In this document: piece by piece, positions 41,401-49,818 of the stretch
Numbering within the stretch: position 1 is the stretch's first letter
How the letters are laid out: every line of letters begins with the position of its first letter
Assembly (NCBI RefSeq): GCF_010730195.1
Contig: NZ_AP022613.1
Span: forward strand, 4,216,001-4,280,000
Direction: 5' to 3'
Length of the DNA: 64,000 bases
Source of the DNA: Mycobacterium conspicuum
GTDB lineage: Bacteria > Actinomycetota > Actinomycetes > Mycobacteriales > Mycobacteriaceae
Translations under genes and position numbers: made by a program
The notes under the pieces: generated by a model
The model's input: only the letters and a program-made list of their open reading frames with translations
Told to the model about the DNA's origin: nothing
Database searches by the model: none

Positions 41401-42762
41401 GTGGACGTGCTGGCCGCGCTGATCGCCGAATTGCCCGACGGGATGGTCGTCACCGATCCCGCGGTCACCGAGGGGTACCGGCAAGACCGCGCCTTCGACC
41501 CGTCGGCCGGCAAGCCGCTGGCGGTGGTCCGGCCACGGCGCACCGACGAGGTGCAGACCGTGCTGCGCTGGGCGTCCGCGCACCGGGTGCCGGTGGTGAC
41601 CCGCGGCGCCGGTTCCGGCCTGTCCGGCGGGGCGACCGCGCTGGACGACGGGATCGTGCTGTCGACCGAGAAGATGCGCGACATCACCGTCGACCCCGTC
41701 ACCCGCACCGCGGTGTGTCAGCCCGGGCTGTTCAACGCCGAGGTGAAAAAGGCGGCCGCCGAACACGGGCTGTGGTATCCGCCGGACCCGTCGTCGTTCG
41801 AGATCTGCAGCATCGGCGGCAACATCGCCACCAACGCCGGCGGGCTGTGCTGTGTGAAGTACGGCGTCACCACCGACTACGTGCTGGGCATGCAGGTGGT
41901 GCTGGCCGACGGCACCGCGGTGCGGCTGGGTGGCCCGCGGTTGAAAGACGTTGCGGGCCTTAGCCTTACGAAGCTGTTCGTCGGCAGCGAGGGGACGCTG
42001 GGCGTCGTCACCGAGGTGACGCTGCGGCTGTTGCCCGCGCAGCGGACGTCGAGCGTGGTGGTGGCCTCCTTCGCGTCGGTGCAGGCGGCCGTCGACGCGG
42101 TGCTGGGGGTCGCCGCGCGGCTGCGGCCCTCGATGCTGGAGTTCATGGATGCGGCGGCGATCAACGCCGTCGAGGACACGCTGCGGATGGGCCTGGACCG
42201 TTCGGCGGGCGCCATGCTGCTGGCCGGTTCCGACGAGCGCGGGCGCGCGGCCGGCGAGGACGCCGAGCTGATGGCGTCGGTGTTCGCGGAAAACGCCGCG
42301 ACGGAAGTGTTTTCGACCGACGACCCGGACGAGGGCGAGGCGTTCGTGGCGGCGCGCCGGTTCTGCATCCCGGCGGTGGAGGCCAAGGGCTCGCTGCTGC
42401 TGGAGGACGTCGGGGTGCCGCTGCCGGCGCTGGGGGCGCTGGTGAGCGGGATCGCGGCGATCGCCGCCGAGCGGGACCTGATGATCTCGGTGATCGCGCA
42501 CGCCGGCGACGGCAACACCCACCCGCTGATCGTGTACGACCCCTCGGACGCGGCGATGACGGAACGCGCGCATCTCGCGTTCGGCGAAATCATGGACCTG
42601 GCAGTGGGTTTGGACGGCACGATCACCGGCGAGCACGGCGTCGGCCGGCTCAAGCGGCCGTGGCTGGAAGGCTATCTGGGCCCCGACGTGATGGAGCTGA
42701 ACCAGCGGATCAAGCGCGCGCTGGACCCGCTGGGCATCTTGAACCCGGGGTCGGCGATCTAG
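41401..42762 (+). CDS. FAD-binding oxidoreductase, glycolate oxidase GlcD-like (Rv1257c-type)
   Basis: A 453-residue flavoenzyme of the VAO/PCMH family with the GlcD/D-lactate dehydrogenase layout. The N-terminal FAD domain (about 30-215) has VVTRGAGSGLSGGATAL (pyrophosphate binding), WYPPDPSSFEICSIGGNIATNAGG and KLFVGSEGTLGVVTEVTLRL. The C-terminal half contains HAGDGNTHPLIVYDP and TGEHGVGRLKRPWLEGYLG, the substrate and metal His motifs. It likely oxidises an alpha-hydroxy acid such as D-lactate or glycolate. The GTG at 41401 is the start. It corresponds to Mtb Rv1257c and converges on the first PE_PGRS gene with 22 bases between stops. Confidence 0.93.
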   Translation: MDVLAALIAELPDGMVVTDPAVTEGYRQDRAFDPSAGKPLAVVRPRRTDEVQTVLRWASAHRVPVVTRGAGSGLSGGATALDDGIVLSTEKMRDITVDPVTRTAVCQPGLFNAEVKKAAAEHGLWYPPDPSSFEICSIGGNIATNAGGLCCVKYGVTTDYVLGMQVVLADGTAVRLGGPRLKDVAGLSLTKLFVGSEGTLGVVTEVTLRLLPAQRTSSVVVASFASVQAAVDAVLGVAARLRPSMLEFMDAAAINAVEDTLRMGLDRSAGAMLLAGSDERGRAAGEDAELMASVFAENAATEVFSTDDPDEGEAFVAARRFCIPAVEAKGSLLLEDVGVPLPALGALVSGIAAIAAERDLMISVIAHAGDGNTHPLIVYDPSDAAMTERAHLAFGEIMDLAVGLDGTITGEHGVGRLKRPWLEGYLGPDVMELNQRIKRALDPLGILNPGSAI

Positions 42763-42784
42763 ACAGTACGCCGGTGACGGGGGG

Positions 42785-45700
42785 TTAGGACTGGCCGACG
42801 GTGCCGGGGTTGCCGTTGACGCCTCCGGGGCTGCCGCCGGTGCCGGCGTCGCCGCCGGTGCCGTTGGCCGGCGGCATGGGCACGAACGCGTCGCCACCGT
42901 CGCCGCCGTGGCCGCCGTTGACCATCGGTTCCGAGCTGTCGCCGCCGTCACCGCCGTTGCCGCCGTGGGCTAGTCCGGTCCCGAAGACGGTCGCGTCGCC
43001 GCCTTGGCCGCCGTTCGCACCGTGGTTGGCGTTGCCGCCATCCCCGGCGTCGCCGCCGGTGGCGTTCCCGTTTCCGTGAGTGGTCGCCGCCCCGCCGGAC
43101 CCGCCGCCCCCGGCGAAGATGGTGGCATCGCCGCCGTCACCGCCGTCGCCGGCGATGGCGTTACCGGAGCCGGCGTCGATGAGGGCGTTGCCGCCGCCAC
43201 CGCCGATGCCGCCGATGACGACCTCGTCGTTGAAGCCGTCGCCGCCCACGCCGCCGTTGCCGGCGATCGCGTCATGGGTGTTGGCGGCATTGTTGATCTC
43301 CACGCCGCTACCGTTGCCGCCGCTGCCGCCGAGGAGGCTGGCGCCAACACCGCCGTTGCCACCGGTGCCCGCGACGACCGCTCCGGTTCCGTTGGTCAAC
43401 GCGTACCCGGCCGACCCGCCGCCGCCGCCGTCGAAGCCGTTGGCGCCGTTCCCCCCGTTGCCGGCGGTGGCGGTGCCCGCGGAGGCGGTGCTGAAGATGC
43501 GGGCTTCGCCGCCCGCCCCGCCACCGCCGCCGTCGCCGCCCGCGCCGGCGACGCCGTCCAGGCCGCTGGCGCCGGTGGCGCTTCCGGTTCCGCTTCCGTT
43601 GATGTACGCCGAACCGCCGCCACCGCCGTGCCCGCCGGCAAAGCCGGTGCCGCCGGCGCCGGCGGCGCCGCCCGTGGCGTTTCCGCCGCCGTTGTTGAAG
43701 GCGTTGCCGCCGGTGCCGCCGAAGCCGCCGGTGACGCCGCTGCCGGTCATCGGGTTGCCGCCGCCGGTGGCATCGCCGCCCTTGCCGGCCGCGCCGCCGA
43801 TGGCGTTGCGCGTCGAGCCGGCGCTGTTCACCGTCGCGTCGCCGCCGCTGCCGCCGTGGCCCGGTTGCAAGGCGCCGCCGTTGTTGAAGCCGGTGCCGCC
43901 GTCGCCCCCGGTACCGCCGACGACATCCTGCGCATAGGCGCTGTTGGTGATCTCCGCGCCGCCGCCGCTGCCGCCGGACCCACCGCTAGAGGTGCTGCCG
44001 GTGCCGCCATCGCCGCCGGTGCCGGGGGTGATCAGGCCGGTTCCGTCGGTGTACGCAAAGCCGCCGCCGCCGCCGGTCCCGCCGGTGAGGCCATTGCCAC
44101 CCGCCCCCCCGTTGCCGGCGGTGGCGGTGCCCAGCCCAGCGGGGTTGAAGACACGCGCGGCACCGCCGACGCCGCCGCCCCCGCCCGTGCCGGTGGCGCT
44201 GCTGGCGCCGGCCGCGCCGTCGTGTCCGATGGCGTTTCCAGTGCCGGATGCCTCGATGAACGCCGAACCGCCGGCCCCGCCGGTCCCGTTGGCCACCGGG
44301 CCGCTGCCCCCCGCCCCGGGGGTGCCGCCGATGGCGTCTCCCTTGCCGCTGTTGAAGGCATTGCCGCCGGACCCGCCGATGCCGCCGGTGCCTGCGCTGT
44401 CGCCGCCCGCACCACCGGTGCCGCCGATGGCATCGACCGTGGACGCGGCGTTGTTGACGGTCGCGTCGCCGCCGCTGCCGCCATGCCCGGGTTGGAAGAA
44501 GGCCGCGTCGTCGACGCCCTGCCCGCCGGCTCCGCCGGTACCGCCGACGACGTCATGCGCATAGGCGGCGTTGTTCGCTACCGCTCCGCCGCCCTGGCCA
44601 CCGCTTCCGCCGCCGAATCCGGTGCCGATGCCGCCATCGCCGCCGGTGCCGGGAGCCAGTGTTCCGGTGCCGTTGGTCAACGCAAGACCGCCGGAGCCGC
44701 CGGCGCCGCCGTTGAAGCCGTCGCCGCCCACGCCGCCGTGGCCTCCGGTCGCGGTGGCCGTGGACGCGGAGTTGGTGATGTGGGCCTGGCCGCCGGCGCC
44801 GCCGTTGCCGCCGTTGCCGGCGCCGGTGCCGTCGGTGCCGGCCGTCCCGTCGGCGCCGGTGGCGTTTCCGGTCCCGTTGTTGACCGCGTCGCCGCCGTTG
44901 CCGCTGGAACCACCGTTGAAGCCGTGACCGCCGGCCCCGCCCGACCCGCCGGTCGCGTCGCCGGAGCCGTTGACGGTCGCGTCGCCGCCGGAACCGCCGA
45001 TGCCGGCCGTGGCCATGGCGCCGGTGACGTCGCCGCCGGCGCCGCCATTGCCGCCGATGGCGCTGTTGGACGAGAAGCTGCTGTCGATTTGCGCGTTGCC
45101 GCCGTCCCCGCCGTGCCCGGGCTGGAAGAAGAAGCCGTCGTTGTCGCCGCTGCCGCCGTTGCCGCCGTTGCCGCCGACCGCGGTCACCGTCGAGGTGTCG
45201 TTGTTGATCTCCACGCTGCCGCCCGAGCCGCCGCTCCCGCCGATGCCACCGCCGTTGCCCGCGCCACCGTTCCCGCCGTTGCCGGCGACGATGTTGCCGG
45301 TCCCATCGTTGAGCGCGAAGCCGCCGCTGCCGCCGCTGCCGCCGTCACCGCCGCCGCTGCCGCCGTCGCCGCCATTGCCTCCGGTGCCCGAGGTCGCCGT
45401 CGCGGTGGAGGTGCCTTGGAAGATGCGGGCTCTGCCGCCATTGCCGCCGTGGCCGCCGTTGCCGGTGGTGCCGCCGTCGCCGCCGTCGCCGCCGTTGCCG
45501 CCGGTGGCGTCGGAGGTGCCGAAGTTGTCGGCCTGGCCGCCGTTGCCGCCACTGCCGCCGTTGCCGGTGCCGTCGCCGGCCCCGCCGGCGCCACCGGCGC
45601 CGCCGTTGCCCACCGAGCTGCCGTCGCCGCCGTTGCCGCCGTTGCCGCCGTTGGCGTTCGAGCCGGCGGCCGCGGTGGCGCCGGCCCCGCCGTTACCGCC

Positions 45701-47662
45701 GTTGCCGCCCGAGCTGGCGGGCAGGCTGCCGCTGTTGCCGGTGGCGCCGTGGTTGCCGCCGCCGGGGGCGATGCCCGGTTGACCGCCGGCGCCGCCGGCG
45801 CCGACGCTGCCGAGGTTGCCGCCGTCGCCGCCGTCGCCGCCGGCCCCCAGGCTGCCGCCGGAACCGGCCACGCCGCTGACCCCGGCCGCGCCGTCCCCGC
45901 CGTTGCCACCGGCGCCGGCGTTGCCGCCGTCGCCGCCGGTGCCGCCGTCGCCGTTGCTGCCGACGTCGCCGTTCGCGGCGGTGCCGCCGTTGCCGCCGGT
46001 CCCGCCCTGGCCGCCTTGACCGCCGTTTCCGCCGGTACCGCCGTCACCTCCGGCGCCCTGGTTCACCCCGGACACACCGGTCGCGCCGGTGCTGCCGGCG
46101 CCGCCGTCGCCGCCGGTACCGCCGTTGCCGCCGGTCCCTCCGTTGCCGCCGTCGCCGCCCAGGGCTCCGCCGGTGCCGCCGTTGCCGCCGACACCGCCGG
46201 TGAAGCCGGTGCCACCGTTGCCGCCGTTGGTGCCGTTGACGCCGTGCCCACCGGTGCCGCCGTTGCCGCCGTTGCCGCCGTTGCCGTAGCTGCCGCCATT
46301 GCCGCCGGCACCACCGTTACCGCCGTCGGCGGCGGTGGGGCTGAAGCCGTCACCGCCGTCACCACCGTCGCCGCCGCTGGTGGCCGTGTTACCTGCGGCG
46401 CCGTGGGCGCCACTCTGGCCGCCGGTGCCACCGCTGCCCTGGTTGCCGCCGGTGCCGCCGGCCCCGGCCGCGCCGGGGTCACCGCCAAGGCCGCCCGCGA
46501 AGCCGTCGGGATGCAGCGCGGTGCCGTCCGCGCCGGCCCCACCGGTGCCGCCCTCACCGGAGTCACCGCCCGCGCCGCCGCTCCCGCCGTCGCCGTTGGC
46601 CCCCTTGCTGCCCAGGCCGCCGGCGCCGCCGCCGCCGCCGGCGCCGCCGTTGCCACCCGCCCCGCCGGCGCCGCCATCGCCGGCGTTGCCGCCATCGCCG
46701 CTACCCGGGAAGACACCCTGGGCGCCGTCACCACCGTCGCCGCCGGTGCCGCCGGACCCACCCATGCCCCCATGACCACCCGCACCGCCGGAACCGGCGA
46801 GCCCGGTGTTGGCGCCGCCGGCGCCGCCGGCCCCGCCGACTCCGCCCGCGCCGCCCGTGTTGCCCACTGCGCCCGTCGCGGCGTCGGTGCCGAGGCCGCC
46901 GTTGCCGCCGGTCCCGCCGTCGCCGCCGATCCCGCCGCGGCCCATGAACAACTGGTGGTTGGCGCCTCCGGCCCCGCCGCGTCCGCCGCCGCCGCCGGCC
47001 TGCCCGACCCCGCCGTTCGCGCCGGCCCCGCCGTTGCCGCCGTTGCCGCCCCCACCGCCGCCGGTCAAGCCCCCGGCGCCGCCATTGCCGCCGTTGCCGC
47101 CGACCGCGCCGGGAGTGGAGGCCGACCCGCCGTTGCCGCCGTTGCCGCCGTGGCCGAACAGCCCGGCCGACCCGCCGCTGCCACCGTTGAGCCCGGACCC
47201 GTCCGCCTGCGAGAAGCCGTTGCCGCCGTTGCCGTATAAGAAGCCGCCGTCGCCGCCGTCGGGGTGGGCCGCCGTGCCGTTGGCGCCGTTGCCCACCAGC
47301 GGGCGCCCCGCCAGCGCCTCCACCGGGGAGAACACCGCCAGCTTCTGCGCCGCCGACACCGCGGCGGACAGGGGTGACGCGTTGGCCGCCTCGGCGGCGG
47401 CATACGCGCCGCCGGCACTGTTCAGGGTCTGCACGAACGCGCTGTGAAACGCCGACGCCTGGGCGCTGAGCGCCTGAAACGCCTTGCCGTGGCCGGAAAA
47501 CAGCGACGCGATCGCCGCCGACACCTCGTCTTCGGCCGCGGCGATCACCGCGGTGGTCGAGGGTGCTGCCGCGCTGTGGGCCGCGCGCAGCGACGAGCCG
47601 ATGCCCGCCACGTCCGTTGCTGCTGCCGTCAGCGTGTGTGTTGTCGTGATTACGTAGGACAT
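42785..47662 (-). CDS. PE_PGRS family protein 1
   Basis: A 1625-residue PE_PGRS protein. The ATG at 47662 follows a Shine-Dalgarno GGAGGT by five bases and gives MSYVITTTHTLTAAATDVAG, a PE domain (about residues 1-93) that directs export through an ESX (type VII) system. The linker VFSPVEALAGRPLVGNGANG (about 112-131) is the GRPLxGNG motif joining PE to PGRS. The rest is Gly-Gly-X/Asn repeat. From about residue 800 the repeat is interspersed with longer motifs such as FQPGHGG and DATVNNAASTVDAIGG in a 209-210 codon period. It ends in GGSPGGVNGNPGTVGQS with no C-terminal globular domain. Role by family: cell-surface protein with host-interaction and calcium-binding proposals. Confidence 0.92.
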   Translation of the reverse strand: MSYVITTTHTLTAAATDVAGIGSSLRAAHSAAAPSTTAVIAAAEDEVSAAIASLFSGHGKAFQALSAQASAFHSAFVQTLNSAGGAYAAAEAANASPLSAAVSAAQKLAVFSPVEALAGRPLVGNGANGTAAHPDGGDGGFLYGNGGNGFSQADGSGLNGGSGGSAGLFGHGGNGGNGGSASTPGAVGGNGGNGGAGGLTGGGGGGNGGNGGAGANGGVGQAGGGGGRGGAGGANHQLFMGRGGIGGDGGTGGNGGLGTDAATGAVGNTGGAGGVGGAGGAGGANTGLAGSGGAGGHGGMGGSGGTGGDGGDGAQGVFPGSGDGGNAGDGGAGGAGGNGGAGGGGGAGGLGSKGANGDGGSGGAGGDSGEGGTGGAGADGTALHPDGFAGGLGGDPGAAGAGGTGGNQGSGGTGGQSGAHGAAGNTATSGGDGGDGGDGFSPTAADGGNGGAGGNGGSYGNGGNGGNGGTGGHGVNGTNGGNGGTGFTGGVGGNGGTGGALGGDGGNGGTGGNGGTGGDGGAGSTGATGVSGVNQGAGGDGGTGGNGGQGGQGGTGGNGGTAANGDVGSNGDGGTGGDGGNAGAGGNGGDGAAGVSGVAGSGGSLGAGGDGGDGGNLGSVGAGGAGGQPGIAPGGGNHGATGNSGSLPASSGGNGGNGGAGATAAAGSNANGGNGGNGGDGSSVGNGGAGGAGGAGDGTGNGGSGGNGGQADNFGTSDATGGNGGDGGDGGTTGNGGHGGNGGRARIFQGTSTATATSGTGGNGGDGGSGGGDGGSGGSGGFALNDGTGNIVAGNGGNGGAGNGGGIGGSGGSGGSVEINNDTSTVTAVGGNGGNGGSGDNDGFFFQPGHGGDGGNAQIDSSFSSNSAIGGNGGAGGDVTGAMATAGIGGSGGDATVNGSGDATGGSGGAGGHGFNGGSSGNGGDAVNNGTGNATGADGTAGTDGTGAGNGGNGGAGGQAHITNSASTATATGGHGGVGGDGFNGGAGGSGGLALTNGTGTLAPGTGGDGGIGTGFGGGSGGQGGGAVANNAAYAHDVVGGTGGAGGQGVDDAAFFQPGHGGSGGDATVNNAASTVDAIGGTGGAGGDSAGTGGIGGSGGNAFNSGKGDAIGGTPGAGGSGPVANGTGGAGGSAFIEASGTGNAIGHDGAAGASSATGTGGGGGVGGAARVFNPAGLGTATAGNGGAGGNGLTGGTGGGGGFAYTDGTGLITPGTGGDGGTGSTSSGGSGGSGGGAEITNSAYAQDVVGGTGGDGGTGFNNGGALQPGHGGSGGDATVNSAGSTRNAIGGAAGKGGDATGGGNPMTGSGVTGGFGGTGGNAFNNGGGNATGGAAGAGGTGFAGGHGGGGGSAYINGSGTGSATGASGLDGVAGAGGDGGGGGAGGEARIFSTASAGTATAGNGGNGANGFDGGGGGSAGYALTNGTGAVVAGTGGNGGVGASLLGGSGGNGSGVEINNAANTHDAIAGNGGVGGDGFNDEVVIGGIGGGGGNALIDAGSGNAIAGDGGDGGDATIFAGGGGSGGAATTHGNGNATGGDAGDGGNANHGANGGQGGDATVFGTGLAHGGNGGDGGDSSEPMVNGGHGGDGGDAFVPMPPANGTGGDAGTGGSPGGVNGNPGTVGQS
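43200..45300 (-). repeat. Long-period (209-210 codon) repeats inside PE_PGRS gene 1
   Basis: On top of the short GGX pattern, a block containing QPGHGG then DATVN/NAQID recurs. The histidine codon of QPGHGG lies at 45113-45115, 44483-44485 and 43856-43858, spacings of 630 and 627 bases. A fourth, degenerate copy falls near 43230, where NDEVVIGGIGG takes the place of the motif. Each copy also has AEITNSAYAQDVVGG-like, DAIGGTGGAGGD-like and RVFNPAG/AHITNSAS-like segments in the same order. This indicates three to four duplications of a unit of about 630 bases, later diverged. Outer limits are approximate. Confidence 0.7.
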
Positions 47663-47779
47663 GACGGACCTCCAACCCGGTCGCCCGAAGACCGGAGCTA
47701 TCAGAACGGGCACAGTATGGGCCGGTTGCGGGAAGGTTGGGTCGATTTGGCAAAACTTTCGGAGCCAATTTTGGCGGGG

Positions 47780-47808
47780 TTGACAGTGGGCTGGATCTGT
47801 CGTACGAA
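47780..47808 (+). promoter_or_regulatory. Putative sigA-type promoter of cyp130
   Basis: TTGACA (47780-47785) and TACGAA (47803-47808) are separated by 17 bases, an ideal -35/-10 arrangement. The ATG of cyp130 at 47815 is six bases after the -10, so the transcript may be leaderless. TGACA and TGTC half-sites (47781-47785, 47798-47801) and GACATGTC at the start codon (47812-47819) offer places for binding by the TetR-type regulator encoded next to cyp130. Regulation is inference. Confidence 0.55.
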
Positions 47809-47814
47809 TGAGAC

Positions 47815-49059
47815 ATGTCATCAGCTGTGTCTCACGAAGCGCCGGCGCGATTCGAGCTCGCCACCGCCGACACCTGGCCCAACCCCTGGCCGATGTATCG
47901 CGCGCTGCGCGACCACGATCCGGTGCACCACGTCGTCCCGGCCAAGCACCCGGAGCAGGACTACTACGTGCTGTCCCGGCACGCCGATGTGTGGGCGGCC
48001 GCGCGCGACCATGAGACCTTCTCCTCGGCGCAGGGCCTGACGGTCAACTACGACGATTTGAAACTGATTGGGCTACAAGATAATCCGCCGTTCGTCATGC
48101 AGGATCCGCCGGTGCACACCGAATTTCGCAAGCTGGTGTCGCGCGGTTTCACGCCGCGGCAGGTCGAGGCGGTCGAGCCCAAGGTGCGCGAGTTCGTCAT
48201 TGAGCGCATCGAACGGCTGCGCGCCGACGGCGGCGGCGACATCGTCACCGAGCTGTTCAAGCCGCTGCCGTCGATGGTCGTCGCGCATTATCTCGGTGTG
48301 CCCGAAGAGGATTGGGCGCAGTTCGACGGCTGGACGCAGGCCATCGTCGCGGCCAACACGTCGTCCGACAGCGGCCTCGGGGGCGCGCTGCAAACCGCCG
48401 GCGAGGCGGTCGCGTCGATGGCCGGCTACTTCGCCGGGCTGATCGAGCGGCGCCGGACCGACCCCGGGGACGACACCATCTCGCATCTGGTCGCCGCGGG
48501 AGTCGGCGCCGATGGTGACATTGCCGGCACGCTGTCGATCCTGGCGTTCACGTTCACGATGGTCACCGGCGGCAACGACACCGTCACCGGCATGCTCGGC
48601 GGGTCGATGCCGCTGCTGCACGCCCGCCCCGACCAGCGCCGGCTGCTGGCGGACGACCCGGGACTGATCGTCGACGCCGTCGAGGAGCTGCTGCGGATGA
48701 CCTCGCCGGTGCAGGGGCTGGCCCGCACGGTCACCCGGGACACCACGATCGGCGACACCGAGATCCCGGCGGGCCGGCGGGTGTTGTTGCTGTACGGGTC
48801 GGCCAACCACGACGAGCGGGTGTACGGGCCGGACGCCGACGAGCTCAACGTGACCCGCTGCCCGCGCAACATCCTGACGTTCAGCCACGGCGCGCACCAC
48901 TGCCTGGGCGCGGCCGCCGCGCGGATGCAGTCCCGCGTCGCGCTGACCGAGCTGCTGGCCCGGTGCCCGGATTTCGAGGTGGACGAGTCGGGCATCGTGT
49001 GGGCCGGCGGCGGCTACGTGCGCCGTCCGCTGTCGGTGCCGATCGCGGTGCGGTCCTGA
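47815..49059 (+). CDS. cyp130: Cytochrome P450 CYP130
   Basis: A 414-residue soluble cytochrome P450, similar in length and context to Mtb CYP130 (Rv1256c). The heme-binding loop is FSHGAHHCLG with axial Cys363. The I-helix oxygen-activation motif is VTGGNDTVTG, and the K-helix ExxR is VEELLRMTSP. ENPR-like and meander regions are complete. CYP130 enzymes are mono-oxygenases that in Mtb bind azole drugs and can act on aryl amines; the native substrate here is unknown. Its stop shares one base with the ATG of the TetR gene (TGATG), so regulator and enzyme are co-translated. Confidence 0.95.
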   Translation: MSSAVSHEAPARFELATADTWPNPWPMYRALRDHDPVHHVVPAKHPEQDYYVLSRHADVWAAARDHETFSSAQGLTVNYDDLKLIGLQDNPPFVMQDPPVHTEFRKLVSRGFTPRQVEAVEPKVREFVIERIERLRADGGGDIVTELFKPLPSMVVAHYLGVPEEDWAQFDGWTQAIVAANTSSDSGLGGALQTAGEAVASMAGYFAGLIERRRTDPGDDTISHLVAAGVGADGDIAGTLSILAFTFTMVTGGNDTVTGMLGGSMPLLHARPDQRRLLADDPGLIVDAVEELLRMTSPVQGLARTVTRDTTIGDTEIPAGRRVLLLYGSANHDERVYGPDADELNVTRCPRNILTFSHGAHHCLGAAAARMQSRVALTELLARCPDFEVDESGIVWAGGGYVRRPLSVPIAVRS

Positions 49060-49646
49060 TGCCGCGAGACTGGCTGGCCGAGCGGCGCACCGAGGCGGCC
49101 GCCGACCGGATCCTGGATGCCGCCGAACAGCTCTACACCCAGCGCGACCCGGTGTCGATTGGGATGAACGAAATTGCCGCGGCCGCAGGCTGTTCGCGCG
49201 CGACGCTGTACCGGTACTTCGAAAACCGCGAGGCGCTGCGGACCGCGTACGTGCACCGCGAGGCCTACCGGCTCAGCCGCGAGATCAAACATCAGATCTC
49301 CGGAATCGAGCACCCGCGCGAGCGGCTGGTCGCCAGCATCGCCGTCACGTTGCGGATGGTGCGCGCGAGCCCGGCGCTGTCGTCGTGGTTCGCCGTCACC
49401 CGTCCGCCGATCGGCGGCGAGATCGCCAGGCATTCCGACGTGATCGCGGCCCTGGCCGCGGCGTTCGTGAATTCGCTGGGCGCCGATCAGGTCGGGGATC
49501 CGGCGACCACGCAGCGCCGCGCCCGCTGGGTGGTGCGGGTGATCACCTCGCTGTTGATGTTCCCGGGCCGCGACGACGCCGACGAGCGGGCCATGATCGA
49601 GGAGTTCGTGGTGCCGGTCGTGACGCAGGTCGCCGCCCGCCGCTAG
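49059..49646 (+). CDS. TetR-family transcriptional regulator (Rv1255c-type)
   Basis: A 195-residue TetR regulator. The N-terminal DNA-binding domain has RILDAAEQLYTQRDPVSIGM, then the helix-turn-helix MNEIAAAAGCSRATLYRYFE (about residues 33-52), followed by NREALRTAYVHREAYRLS. The C-terminal ligand-binding domain has no further identifiable motif. Its ATG overlaps the cyp130 stop by one base, so the open frame further upstream is out-of-frame cyp130 sequence. It most likely controls cyp130 in response to a small molecule. Matches Mtb Rv1255c. Confidence 0.94.
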   Translation: MPRDWLAERRTEAAADRILDAAEQLYTQRDPVSIGMNEIAAAAGCSRATLYRYFENREALRTAYVHREAYRLSREIKHQISGIEHPRERLVASIAVTLRMVRASPALSSWFAVTRPPIGGEIARHSDVIAALAAAFVNSLGADQVGDPATTQRRARWVVRVITSLLMFPGRDDADERAMIEEFVVPVVTQVAARR

Positions 49647-49818
49647 GGAAGCGGATGCCAACAGCGGTGTTTTTCCGTCGAATTTGCCGGAACCGGCGCG
49701 AAATTGGACTATGTTAGGACCATCGGTCATCAGGTGATGGTCGGCTGTTCGGGGGAACCAGCGGATTCCCACCAACCGTTGCGCTCGAGCGGACAGGACC
49801 GACTGAGGAAGGGTTGCG

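Noticed and set aside
43004..47239. A 1411-codon plus-strand open frame rich in Ala/Val opposite PE_PGRS gene 1
   Set aside because: PGRS DNA is so GC-rich and stop-poor that all frames stay open. The PE domain, ribosome site and GGX pattern fix the minus-strand frame; the plus-strand product has no start signal or domain.
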